Shown: positions 52,541-61,169 of the stretch, in pieces
How the letters are laid out: every line of letters starts with the position of its first letter
Numbering within the stretch: the stretch's first letter is position 1
NCBI GenBank assembly: GCA_013214575.1
Contig: JABSSD010000054.1
Coordinates: 1-64,000 of the forward strand
Direction: 5' to 3'
Source: Paracoccaceae bacterium
Lineage (GTDB): Bacteria; Pseudomonadota; Alphaproteobacteria; Rhodobacterales; Rhodobacteraceae
DNA length: 64,000 bases
Made by a program: the position numbers and the translations under genes
Notes under the pieces: model-generated
Databases searched by the model: none
What the model saw: only the letters and a program-made list of their open reading frames with translations
What the model was told of the DNA's origin: nothing

Positions 52541-52926
52541 GCCCCCTCGGACAGGTCGCTCAGCAAGTCCATTGCCGGGGTCACAAGGGCCTGGGCGCTG
52601 CGCTCACTATCACAGACCGCTAGAATGGCATCGTTTGCGGTGGAGGCTGTCGCGCCGGGCCTGCGGATATATATCCGGGTTTCCTGCGCGGTGACGACGA
52701 TCACCGTGGCGGCGCCATCGCTGGGCGCTGTGATCGGAGCCGCAAGGGCATCCTGCAGGTGAAACCCCTCCTCGGCCTGGGCGCAGAGCTGGTCCAGGTA
52801 TTCTTGCCGGTGCTGGATCGCGGCACTGCTGCGCAGCACCAGCCGGCTGCCGAGATCACCAAAGGCAACCAGGCCACATCCGGCAGTGGTCTCACGCAGG
52901 GAAGTCAGCCGTGCGGCTATGTCCAT
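52537..52926 (-). CDS. Roadblock/LC7-like protein
   Basis: The 129-residue protein has the alpha-beta pattern of Roadblock/LC7 domains. It has a first helix (DIAARLTSLRETTAG), strands GLVAFGDLGSRLVLRSS, a middle helix ending QLCAQAEEGF, then ATVIVVTAQETRIYIRRP and NDAILAVCDSE followed by a final helix. Roadblock proteins such as MglB bind and regulate small GTPases, which fits its place next to three GTPase genes. The match is by pattern only. The ATG at 52926 follows GGGGG; a GTG at 52947 is the alternative. Confidence 0.55.
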   Translation of the reverse strand: MDIAARLTSLRETTAGCGLVAFGDLGSRLVLRSSAAIQHRQEYLDQLCAQAEEGFHLQDALAAPITAPSDGAATVIVVTAQETRIYIRRPGATASTANDAILAVCDSERSAQALVTPAMDLLSDLSEGA

Positions 52927-52968
52927 CTGGGGCCCCCGCAGCGGCACCCGCTGGCTGGCTGGCGCGCC

Positions 52969-53928
52969 CTATTCATCATGCGTTGCCAATCTGGGGTGAC
53001 GGTCGGTCGGCCGCTGCCCCCGTCTTTCCGCCTTGACCCGGCGGGGCACCACATAGTCCTCAGCCGGGGCAGAGGACGGGTTGATTGGGGCTTCGTGCTC
53101 CGGCTCGACGATGTCGCGAATATCACCAATGGCAAAGACCTCGGCCTGCATAATCTCCTCGGGGGAGCGGTCACGGGCGGTCTGTTCACCGGTTGCCATG
53201 GCGGTAGCCGCAGTGGACAGGGGTCTGTCGAGCAGCGTTTCAACCAGGAATTCAACAAGCCTGTCGGCGCCGCTGGCTTTCCAGGCCTCCACGTCGTCAT
53301 CCGCCTGCAGGGCTTGGCTTAGGGATACCGGAAAGATCCTGTCGAACAGCGCGCCGGTTTCCCTAGCGACCCTGGCCACCACCCGGCTGCGGTCCCGGTC
53401 GTTGCACAGCTTGTCGAAATGGGTGATCAGCAGGATGTTGGGGCCGGTCACCGTCTCGGCGATATGGTCCCAGACCGCCGCTTCGGACTGGCGCCAGGCC
53501 TGGGTCGCATGGGTGCACCAGATCACTCCGTCCACCTCGGGCATCAGCGATTGCCAGACCTCGGGCGCCATGTTGGGGTCGGAAATCCCCGGCATGTCGA
53601 TCAGATCGCACAGGGTCAGCGCATCGGAGGGAAAGAACAGCCGTATCATCGCCGTGTCCTGCATCTGGATCTCGCCCAGATCGTCCAGTGAGACCGCTGT
53701 CTGGCTGCCGTCGGTGGAGACCACATAGGCCGCGTCGTCGCCGTAAGATATCCACACCGGCGGCAGCCGCGTGGCGGTGACGCGGGTGGGCAGGATCTGT
53801 CGGCTGACCAGCAGGTTGGTCAGGGTGCTTTTACCGGCGCTGAATTCGCCCATGAGCGCCAGACGCGGCTTGCGCTGGGGCGCGGAGGGTTGGCTGTCGG
53901 GGCTTGGCATGGCTGTCTCCTGCGTCAT
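52969..53928 (-). CDS. Dynamin-like P-loop GTPase, short form
   Basis: The 319-residue GTPase has the P-loop GEFSAGKST (27-35), whose GEFSAGKST form is typical of bacterial dynamin-like proteins. Switch II is D111-MPG (LCDLIDMPGIS) and the base-recognition motif is T169-HFDK. The C-terminal 90 residues are acidic, then basic (RRVKAERRGQRPTDRHPR) and lack the usual helical stalk, so it may act as a regulator or partner of the longer GTPase. It overlaps that gene by four bases. Confidence 0.85.
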   Translation of the reverse strand: MTQETAMPSPDSQPSAPQRKPRLALMGEFSAGKSTLTNLLVSRQILPTRVTATRLPPVWISYGDDAAYVVSTDGSQTAVSLDDLGEIQMQDTAMIRLFFPSDALTLCDLIDMPGISDPNMAPEVWQSLMPEVDGVIWCTHATQAWRQSEAAVWDHIAETVTGPNILLITHFDKLCNDRDRSRVVARVARETGALFDRIFPVSLSQALQADDDVEAWKASGADRLVEFLVETLLDRPLSTAATAMATGEQTARDRSPEEIMQAEVFAIGDIRDIVEPEHEAPINPSSAPAEDYVVPRRVKAERRGQRPTDRHPRLATHDE

Positions 53929-55988
53929 GCGGTGTATTTTCCAAGGGTGGTCAACGCGGCCTGGGTTATATCCTGTCGTTGCTGTTGCCCCTGGCTGGCG
54001 AAAAGGTCCTGAACGTCCTGATCCTGTCGACAGTGATCGGCGATTTCCATTAAGATATTGCGTTGGTCCTCAAAAAAGATCTGCAATCCGGCGAGGGTGC
54101 TGGCGCGGGTATCGGCGGTCTGAACCTGCTTGAGTTGGGTCATGAAATCCTCAGTTTCACCGCAGATCAGCTGTTGGAAGTTTTTCACAAACGCCTTGTA
54201 ACCGCGGGTGCGCCGCCACCAGGAGCTCCACCAGTTGTCATTGAAATCCAGTGCAATTGTCTGACCCAGCGCCACAGGAGAGGGCACTGTTGGCGCCTCG
54301 GGTACCGAAATCTGAATGCCCTCCACCGCCGCGCCAAACCCCGCATACAGCAGCCCGGCCACCTCTTGCACGGCCAGCTCATAGCGCGCCAGCGCGGTGG
54401 CCTGCGCCCGGCTGGCCATCACCGAATAGGCCGATTTCAGCAGCAGTCGCAGCCCAGTGGCATCGTATTCCCAGACACAGGCCTCGCCCCAGCGTTCCAG
54501 ATGGTCGATCAGCGAATGGGTGGCGCGGCTTACAAATGTGGCATGGGCCCGGTCCGCCCGCGCGCGAAAGGCGTCAAACACCGCGTCGATCTCATCCTCC
54601 AGCGCCGCCACCTGGGAGGCGACGATCTGCTCAAACCGGATCTCGATGTCGCGTATGTTCAGGGCCGTGCCCGGATTGCTGCCGCTGATCATCACTGCCA
54701 GCGCCGCCTGTTGGCCGGTGGTCATGGTGATGGCTGAGCTGGCAACGCGGGCCAGCAGCGGGGCGCCCAGATCCTTGACGATGCGGTTTGAAATTGAGCG
54801 GAGCAGCGCCGGCAGGCCAGACAGGGCCCAGGCCATTTCCTGCGGCGATTGATCCGGGTCAGCGGCGGTAAGCCCGACTTTGGCCCAGTTCAGCAAGGCG
54901 GCACCGCTGGCGCCCTGCATCTCCTCCAGCTCACCGGTCAGCACCCGACCGGCCCAATAGGCGCTGCCAAAAATGATCTCGGCATCCTTGGGCCCGTGGT
55001 GACTGTCTAATGTCTGGCGGATGCTGGCCTCGATCTCGGGGATCTGATTGGCCGGGTCCGCCAGTTCGTCGATGCGGTTGACAAAGATCACCACCTCACG
55101 GGATTTCAGGGTCGAGATCATCCGGATCAGCCCCATATCCACCGAGGTCAGCGCCTGACTGGCAGAGAGCACCACCACGCAGATACGGCTGTCGCGGATC
55201 GCCTGAATGGTCACCTGTTCGCGCATCATGAAGGTGTCATTGACGCCGGGGGTGTCGCGCAGGCACAGCGCAATGGGCAGGGTGGGGCTGTTCAGATACA
55301 GATCGGCCGAGCGGGTGATATCGGCAAACCGGCCCTGACTGTCCTCGCCGTCCCCGCCCGGCTCCAGATCAAAGTCATCGCCCAGGCAGATATAGCGTTC
55401 GATCAGGGCCTTGTCGAAATACTCGTATTCATGGGTCTGCCCCATCAGCAATTCAAACTTGCGGCCCAGCCGGTTGCGCGACCGCTCGCGCATTTGTTCG
55501 ATCTGGGTCCGGATTTTCGCCAGCTCACCTTCGGCCCCAGCCCGGTCCGCCATCTCGCCAATGCGGCCACCCTTGGTCAGCAGACGGTCCCATTCGGCCT
55601 CGGTCATGAACTGAAAACGGGCACTGGTTTCAACCCGGGCATCGCCCGGCGTCAGGTGTAGCGAGGTCACCACCGAGGTCCAGGGATTGACGTCCGAGGG
55701 CAGCAGATCAGCCCAGCCGCTCATCGCGTTGACCAGCGAGGTCTTGCCCGATTTCACCTGTCCTAACAGGGTGATGCAGGGCTCAAATCCGGCCAGATCT
55801 TTTTTCAGGCGCAACAGAGTGCGCTGGGCCTTGTCGCCGGTCTGCGCCGCCAAAGCCTCCAGCGCGCCGTCCAGATCGGCCATCTGGGCGGCCAGCTCGG
55901 CAAGCGGTTCCATCCCAGCGTTCAGATTGATCGGGCGCGCGGCGGCATCAATATGGGTCATTCGGTCGATCTGTGGCTGCATGTTCAT
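53925..55988 (-). CDS. Dynamin-like GTPase, long form
   Basis: The 687-residue protein is a full-size bacterial dynamin-like GTPase. It has the P-loop GQVKSGKTS (76-84), G2 region NPWTSVVTS, G3 D245-TPG (LCLRDTPGVND), G4 N304-RID and a long helical stalk from about 380 to the end. A tip with NDNWWSSWWRRTRGYK (about 580-600) is a good candidate for membrane insertion. Such proteins remodel or tether membranes. It lies 27 bases after the third GTPase gene and shares the operon with kinase, phosphatase and FHA genes, suggesting control by phosphorylation. Confidence 0.88.
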   Translation of the reverse strand: MNMQPQIDRMTHIDAAARPINLNAGMEPLAELAAQMADLDGALEALAAQTGDKAQRTLLRLKKDLAGFEPCITLLGQVKSGKTSLVNAMSGWADLLPSDVNPWTSVVTSLHLTPGDARVETSARFQFMTEAEWDRLLTKGGRIGEMADRAGAEGELAKIRTQIEQMRERSRNRLGRKFELLMGQTHEYEYFDKALIERYICLGDDFDLEPGGDGEDSQGRFADITRSADLYLNSPTLPIALCLRDTPGVNDTFMMREQVTIQAIRDSRICVVVLSASQALTSVDMGLIRMISTLKSREVVIFVNRIDELADPANQIPEIEASIRQTLDSHHGPKDAEIIFGSAYWAGRVLTGELEEMQGASGAALLNWAKVGLTAADPDQSPQEMAWALSGLPALLRSISNRIVKDLGAPLLARVASSAITMTTGQQAALAVMISGSNPGTALNIRDIEIRFEQIVASQVAALEDEIDAVFDAFRARADRAHATFVSRATHSLIDHLERWGEACVWEYDATGLRLLLKSAYSVMASRAQATALARYELAVQEVAGLLYAGFGAAVEGIQISVPEAPTVPSPVALGQTIALDFNDNWWSSWWRRTRGYKAFVKNFQQLICGETEDFMTQLKQVQTADTRASTLAGLQIFFEDQRNILMEIADHCRQDQDVQDLFASQGQQQRQDITQAALTTLGKYTA

Positions 55989-56015
55989 GAGGATCTGGCC
56001 CGGTGGGGGTGGGGG

Positions 56016-57233
56016 TTATTGAGAGATATCATCGGCGATCTCCCTTTTTAGTTGCAGCAACAAGGTGACGGCATCCACGGCGGCATCTTCGCCGCGCTCC
56101 AGCTGGCACAGGATCAGCAGCTCTTCGCCGTCCTGCGCGCCGTCCAGCGCTGCCTGCACCTGTGGTGCGGTGTTTTGCGACGCCAGCAGGGTTTTGGACA
56201 GCTCTCTGACGGTGTCCATACAGGTTGCAAGGATCGCGTCGGCATTTGCGGCGCCCTCTGTCTCGGCCAGCATCTGATGCGCGCGCGCCTGCAGCAGGTC
56301 CAGGGTGGTGTGCAGAAGGTCGTCGGTTGGCGTGTTCTGTGGCAAAGGGGCTGGCTTGGGGGCCGTTTCGGTCCGCCGCCACTGTTGATCCGCGACTTTG
56401 GGGGCGAACTGGCGCACCAGCATCTCGGCCTGATCCACGTCCGAGGCGCGCCCCAGTTCGACCTGTTTCAGCACATCGCGGGCCAGTTGCCTGCCACCGC
56501 TGGACTGCCACAGCTGGGCGTTGACGGATTGTCCGGCGGTCTGCGCGGTGATGGCCTGAACCGCGGCCAGGGGGTAGACGCCGAGAAATTGCTCGGCGGC
56601 AAAGCCATCCAGCCCGGCCAGCAGGCTGGTCAAGGTGCCGCGCATGATCTGGCGATCCGCCATGGTCAGCACCAGAAAGCTGTGGTCTTTTTTTGCATCT
56701 GGAACCGCCGCCCAGAGGGCCTGCTCGGCCGGGGTGAAGGCCTCGCTGCACCACAGGATGACATCCGCATGGCGGGCGGCGCGTTGCAGGGTGTTATGGT
56801 TTTGCTCGGCTGAACCGGAGAGCGAAATCTCGACAAAGCTGTGGCCTTGCAGCCGGGTGTCGGGCAGCTCTTGCCGCAGGCGAACCGCGTCGGGGGGCAG
56901 GGCGGCCTGGGCGAGGGTGCCGGGATGCCAGCTGGTTCTGCCGTCTGGCGTCTCGATTTCGATGCGGGCCTCGGGGCCATAGCAGATTTCGATAATGGGG
57001 GCCGGAATGGCGGCGGCGCCGTGGCGGCAAATCACCGACTGGCCCAGCATCATGTTGATCACCGTCGATTTGCCACTGCCGGGCTGGCCGATAACCATGA
57101 CCTGCACCGGCCTGTCCAGCCGCTGCAACAGCTGCTGGCCCCAGTCAAAACAGTTCGGCGGCAAGCCCTGCTGGCTCAGCGTCTGCTGCAACTGGTCGAA
57201 CAAGGGGCTTTGGGCGGGGTCTGGATCTGTCAT
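56016..57233 (-). CDS. P-loop GTPase with non-canonical switch II
   Basis: The 405-residue protein has a clean P-loop, GQPGSGKST (49-57), preceded by RPVQVMVI and followed by a G4-like T190-MAD. The segment where DxxG is expected reads EISLSG (135-140), so switch II is altered and hydrolysis may be weak or absent. The C-terminal 150 residues are helical. It overlaps the PP2C gene by four bases. It could be a nucleotide-sensing partner of the two dynamin-like proteins. Confidence 0.75.
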   Translation of the reverse strand: MTDPDPAQSPLFDQLQQTLSQQGLPPNCFDWGQQLLQRLDRPVQVMVIGQPGSGKSTVINMMLGQSVICRHGAAAIPAPIIEICYGPEARIEIETPDGRTSWHPGTLAQAALPPDAVRLRQELPDTRLQGHSFVEISLSGSAEQNHNTLQRAARHADVILWCSEAFTPAEQALWAAVPDAKKDHSFLVLTMADRQIMRGTLTSLLAGLDGFAAEQFLGVYPLAAVQAITAQTAGQSVNAQLWQSSGGRQLARDVLKQVELGRASDVDQAEMLVRQFAPKVADQQWRRTETAPKPAPLPQNTPTDDLLHTTLDLLQARAHQMLAETEGAANADAILATCMDTVRELSKTLLASQNTAPQVQAALDGAQDGEELLILCQLERGEDAAVDAVTLLLQLKREIADDISQ

Positions 57234-58171
57234 GCGATGTCGCCATTCAAGATATGAAAAGAGGTAATGCCTTTGGATCTGGAGGCCGAGGCCATGATGG
57301 TGATGGTGTTGGATTTTGCCCTTGAACCCTGCGGCTGGATCGGCGGTTTGGCGGGCTGCGCCTGTGGTGCGGCGGCTAGGAGCTGATCCGAGACCTTGAT
57401 GACGCAGAACGAGATATTGTCCTGTTCCGGGTCGTTCAAGCGGTGCAGGCAGCCCATCAGCGCCGCGCTGATGTCGCTGCTCGACTGGTCTTGCCGGGCG
57501 GTCAGGACCTCAGTGATCACGCTGTCCTCCAGATATTGCAAGCCGTCGCTGGCGGCGATCACGATGTCTTTGTGGCGCAGGGTAAAGGCTGTGCTGCGGC
57601 AATCAATGCGAGCAATCTGCTGACCGGACAGCACCGAGGTCAGGCAGGCGCGGTCCGGATGGCTGTGGGCCTGTTCCACCGACATCAACCCCTGCGTCAC
57701 CCGCGCATCCAGCTGCGCGGCAAGCGAATGTTCATCGTTCAGCCGCCGCAAGCCTCCGTCGCGAAACAGATACAGCGGCGAGTCGCCGACCGAGATCCAG
57801 TACAGCCGGTCCTGAAACAGCACCGGCGCCAGAAGGGTGGCCCCCATACCGCCGGCGCTGGCGTTCTGGGCGGCGTAATGGCCGACACAATCATTGGCCG
57901 CCCGCGCCGCCGCTGAGAGGGCCTGGGTGATCTGCGCCTCCAACTCTTGCGGCGCATCGGCGCGGAATTTCAGCTCGCTGAACACCTCGGTGACCACGAT
58001 CTTGCTGGCAATGTCCCCGGCGGCATGACCGCCCATACCATCCGCCAGGACCACAAACCCCAAGCCGGCACCGGCCATAAAATCTGAGGCGACGGCATCT
58101 TCCTGCCGTTCGCGCCGCCCCCGGCTGATTGCGGTGGCGGCATCATAAGTGAACTGGAGCTCAGGCCCCAT
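57230..58171 (-). CDS. PP2C-type protein serine/threonine phosphatase
   Basis: The 313-residue protein has the PP2C metal motifs RGRRERQEDA (E24-D25), LADGMGGHAAGD (D44), GMGATLLAPVLF, ISVGDSPLYLFRDG, IAASDGLQYLEDSV and the final DPEQDNISF. It should reverse phosphorylation by the kinase encoded two genes upstream. A 60-residue C-terminal tail after about residue 255 has no clear domain. The ATG at 58171 overlaps the FHA stop by 11 bases, so the longer upstream frame is rejected. Confidence 0.93.
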   Translation of the reverse strand: MGPELQFTYDAATAISRGRRERQEDAVASDFMAGAGLGFVVLADGMGGHAAGDIASKIVVTEVFSELKFRADAPQELEAQITQALSAAARAANDCVGHYAAQNASAGGMGATLLAPVLFQDRLYWISVGDSPLYLFRDGGLRRLNDEHSLAAQLDARVTQGLMSVEQAHSHPDRACLTSVLSGQQIARIDCRSTAFTLRHKDIVIAASDGLQYLEDSVITEVLTARQDQSSSDISAALMGCLHRLNDPEQDNISFCVIKVSDQLLAAAPQAQPAKPPIQPQGSRAKSNTITIMASASRSKGITSFHILNGDIA

Positions 58172-59489
58172 GCCCGGCTTCGCTCTGTGGGGTCTCGGAC
58201 CAGCCAAACTCGGGGCCGCAGAGCGGCACAAACCGCAACGTCGTTTCGCCAATGCGGATCAGATCCCCGGTGGCCAGCTCTTCGGTGCTGAGAACCGGGC
58301 GGTCGTTGCGGCGCACCAGATTGGCCTTGCCGCCGTGACCGATGAAAAAGCTGTTTTGCTCGGGGTCAAAGGCAATGGCGGCGTGATTGGCGCGCGAGAT
58401 ACTGTTGTCGCCAAAATCCAGCCGCACGGTCTGATCTTCACCGCGGCCGATAATGGTGACGCCGCTGAACAGGGTAAAGGTGGCGCCGCGTCCGGGACCC
58501 TTGACCACCGCCAGCCAGCCGACGGGGTATTGGGTGTAGCCCGAGGTCGCAGTGTCCTCGGCGCGGGCAAAGGGATCGGCGCCTGCGGCCTGACCGGGGT
58601 TGAATCCCAGCAGACGGGTTTTGACCCGGCCGGCCTTGCTGGAGCCGCGCCCCATGGCAGGCGAGGGCACGTCGATTGGCTGGGCCGGATCGGGGTGGGT
58701 GGAGGCGGGTCGGGCGAGGTCAGCGCGGGCCGGAGCGGCCTGCGGTGCTGTCTCGACCTGCGGTGCCGTCTCAACCTGCGGTGCTGGGGCGCCAAGGCTG
58801 GGCTGAACGGGTGTTTCCGGTGCCGCATTTTGTAGTGCGCGCTCTACCGGTGGCTGGGCAACTGGCGGTTGGGCAATTGGCGTGCGGTCCACTGGGGGCA
58901 GGACAACTGGGGTCAGGACAATAGGGGCCGGATCAACCGCGGCTGGAGTATCGGCTTTTTGGCGTATCGGGGCCGGATGCTGGACCGGTGACTGGGCCGC
59001 TGGGGTAGGGGCTTGGTCGGGGGCTGGCCCGTCGGCGACAGCGGGCTGGGCCTCAGGCGGGTCCAGATCAAGGCTGCGCAGCCGGGTTTGGGTGCGGGTG
59101 AACCGCTTAAAGGGCCTCTCCTGCGGCGCCTGTTCCCGGGGCGCGGCCGCGGCCACAAGGCGTTGAAAATCCACATCCGAAAGATCGCTCTCGGGGTTGC
59201 CAATAGACGCCAGCACTGGCTGCGGTTTGGCGGGCGCCGCAAAGGCATCGGACGCCGCCAGTGGGGTTTCTTCGGGTAAAACCGGTGGGTGGTCAGGCAC
59301 TTCGGCGGCTTTGCTTTGCGGCTCTGACACCTGAAACCGGCTGTCCAGAGGAAAGGGATCCGCCGCTGGGCCGGCTTCCGACAGGATCGAGGCCATGACG
59401 TCGTGATCTGATCTGGCGTCGGCAACCTGCCCCCTATTGGGAGAGTTCTGCTCGCGCTTGTCGGCGATGATGTCTCGGATGAATTTCAT
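58161..59489 (-). CDS. FHA-domain protein with long proline/alanine-rich linker
   Basis: The 442-residue protein begins MKFIRDIIADKREQ, runs through a proline- and alanine-rich, probably disordered region (about 45-310) and ends in an FHA phosphothreonine-binding domain (about 322-425). The FHA motif is intact: IIGRGEDQ (GR 348-349), SISRANH (S365, H369) and GGKANL (N390). The linker contains repeats such as APQVET and PPVAQ. It likely docks on sites made by the kinase and connects the phosphorylation state to the GTPases. It lies 29 bases after the kinase stop. Confidence 0.92.
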   Translation of the reverse strand: MKFIRDIIADKREQNSPNRGQVADARSDHDVMASILSEAGPAADPFPLDSRFQVSEPQSKAAEVPDHPPVLPEETPLAASDAFAAPAKPQPVLASIGNPESDLSDVDFQRLVAAAAPREQAPQERPFKRFTRTQTRLRSLDLDPPEAQPAVADGPAPDQAPTPAAQSPVQHPAPIRQKADTPAAVDPAPIVLTPVVLPPVDRTPIAQPPVAQPPVERALQNAAPETPVQPSLGAPAPQVETAPQVETAPQAAPARADLARPASTHPDPAQPIDVPSPAMGRGSSKAGRVKTRLLGFNPGQAAGADPFARAEDTATSGYTQYPVGWLAVVKGPGRGATFTLFSGVTIIGRGEDQTVRLDFGDNSISRANHAAIAFDPEQNSFFIGHGGKANLVRRNDRPVLSTEELATGDLIRIGETTLRFVPLCGPEFGWSETPQSEAGHGA

Positions 59490-59518
59490 GGGAGGTCCTT
59501 TTCGCGGGTGGCGGCGGG

Positions 59519-60892
59519 CTAGTCGTTGCGTTGAGAGGCGGCGCCGCCAAAAATCCGACGCAGCGGCAAGGGGATGAATTTGGCGAAGACGCTTCTGCGA
59601 CGGCTGCGGGGCGGCTCTTTCTGCGGCGCAGAGATAGCTGCCTCGGCGGCGGGCGGCGCCATGGGCGGTGTCGGGCTGGCGCGGCTGTCCTGCTCTTGCA
59701 GCCAAAGGTCGACATCGCCGATGGGGTCGCCAAAAATATCGACCAGCTGGCGCGGCTTGGCGGGCTGAACCGGAGGTCGCTTGGCCTGACGGTGTCTAGT
59801 GGTTTCCGGACCGGCAGGAACCAGCCCGCTATTGGTGTTTTCAACCAGCGAGGCGAGCATGTTTTCCAGCTCGGCGCTGATCTTCAGCGGTGCCACCTCG
59901 GGGCTGAAGATCGCCCGCGTTGCCCGGGTCTGTGCCCGGATCGCCAGCGCCTCTGTCTGTGCCTTTGTCTGGGGCACATCATCCTGCAATTCATCCAGCC
60001 ATTCTTGGGCAGATTGGTAGCGGACACCGGGCATAACCGACAAGGCCTTGTCGATTGAGGCCAGAAATGCCCGGTTGAAATCACGGTAGCCATCACTCAG
60101 CGCCAGGCAGGGATCCGGGTCGCCTGCGGTCAGGGCATCCAGCCGATGCTGGCTAATGGGGGGCGGTGCAGAGGTCACCAGATAAGACAGGGTCGCGCCC
60201 AGGGAATAGAGATCGCTTGAGGCCCTGTGCGGCATCTCTGACTGATACAGCTCATGGGCGGAATAGCCGTCCTTGACCGAGAGCATGGGATCAAGAGTGC
60301 CATCGCCGTCGTCCTGGGCGCCGCTGGCGGCGCCAAAATCAATCAGCGTTACGGTGCCGTCCGGGCTGAGCAGAAAATTGTCCGGCGAAATGTCCCGGTG
60401 CAGAATGCCAAGCTCGTGGATAAAGGCGAGGATGCCCAGAGCCTGTTCCAGCACGTCTTGCAGCAGGGCGTCGGTGATGCGCTCGGGCTGCTGCTCGCGC
60501 AGGCTGACCAGATCAACCCCATCGACAAATTCCATCGCGATATAGGCGGTGTTGTTTTCGCGAAACACCTGATGAATGCCGACGATGCCCGGGTGAACCG
60601 AGCGCGCCAGCCACTGGGCCTCGCGCAGGAAATGGCGCAGCACGGTTTTATATTGTCTTTCGTAAGGCGGCGAGACCGGCTCGACCATACCTCGGGTCCG
60701 GTGGCAGACCCCGGCGGGAAAGCATTCCTTGATCACCACCCGGCGGTCCAGACTGTCGCGCGCCAGATAGGTGATGCCAAAGCCACCGCTGCTGAGGGCG
60801 CTTTCGATCTGGTACTGACCGTGCAGCAGTTTAAAGCCACATTGCAGTTCATCTGCCTGATGCTGATTGTCTGCAATGTCGTTGTGAAGCAC
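59519..60892 (-). CDS. Eukaryotic-like serine/threonine protein kinase
   Basis: The 457-residue kinase has a glycine loop SSGGFGIT (34-41), K55 in RRVVIKECFP, E91, catalytic D167 in ILHRDISPDNFLL and D185-FG in LIDFGAAS. The HRDISPDN form and the IKEYFP-like VIKECFP are typical of PpkA-type kinases linked to type VI secretion control. The tail after about 320 is proline-rich then basic (SRRRSVFAKFIPLPLRR) with no membrane segment. The GTG at 60892 has an excellent AGGGGG site; a longer TTG frame to 61006 does not. It is the first gene of the operon. Confidence 0.92.
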   Translation of the reverse strand: MLHNDIADNQHQADELQCGFKLLHGQYQIESALSSGGFGITYLARDSLDRRVVIKECFPAGVCHRTRGMVEPVSPPYERQYKTVLRHFLREAQWLARSVHPGIVGIHQVFRENNTAYIAMEFVDGVDLVSLREQQPERITDALLQDVLEQALGILAFIHELGILHRDISPDNFLLSPDGTVTLIDFGAASGAQDDGDGTLDPMLSVKDGYSAHELYQSEMPHRASSDLYSLGATLSYLVTSAPPPISQHRLDALTAGDPDPCLALSDGYRDFNRAFLASIDKALSVMPGVRYQSAQEWLDELQDDVPQTKAQTEALAIRAQTRATRAIFSPEVAPLKISAELENMLASLVENTNSGLVPAGPETTRHRQAKRPPVQPAKPRQLVDIFGDPIGDVDLWLQEQDSRASPTPPMAPPAAEAAISAPQKEPPRSRRRSVFAKFIPLPLRRIFGGAASQRND

Positions 60893-61127
60893 AGCAATGA
60901 CCCCCTGTGGCGACCCTTGTGGGCGCAAGAACCTGAGCTGTAAGGGTGCGCCGGGATTGCGTCCGGATGGTGTCAATTTCCGGATGAATTGGGCGAAACT
61001 GCCCAAATGTCGCCATGATTGGCCGCAGAGGCTTGTAAAACAAACCTTTCCTGAGGGCTAATAATTTAGGTAAAAATTGTTTTAGATCAGCGGTCTAATT
61101 GGGGGTGTGGAGCAGTTAACAGGGTCA

Positions 61128-61151
61128 GCCCGAGCCTGTGGTGGCTCGGGC
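61128..61151 (-). terminator. Hairpin downstream of the TRAP genes
   Basis: GCCCGAGCC and GGCTCGGGC form a 9-bp stem 19 bases past the dctM stop, without a T-run. The following bases to the kinase start (60893-61127) are AT-rich (for example TTTTTACCTAAATTATTAG on the minus strand) and probably hold the kinase operon promoter, but no confident -35/-10 pair is seen. Confidence 0.4.
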
Positions 61152-61169
61152 ATGGGGCTTGGTCTGTGC

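Noticed and set aside
58600-58924. CRISPR-like or minisatellite array in the FHA linker
   Set aside because: The repeats are degenerate, in frame and encode a proline/alanine-rich linker; there are no regular spacers.
51725-60892. Type VI secretion cluster
   Set aside because: Kinase, FHA and PP2C resemble the T6SS control trio, but no Tss, Hcp, VgrG, ClpV or TssM-like gene is present, and the remaining genes are GTPases.
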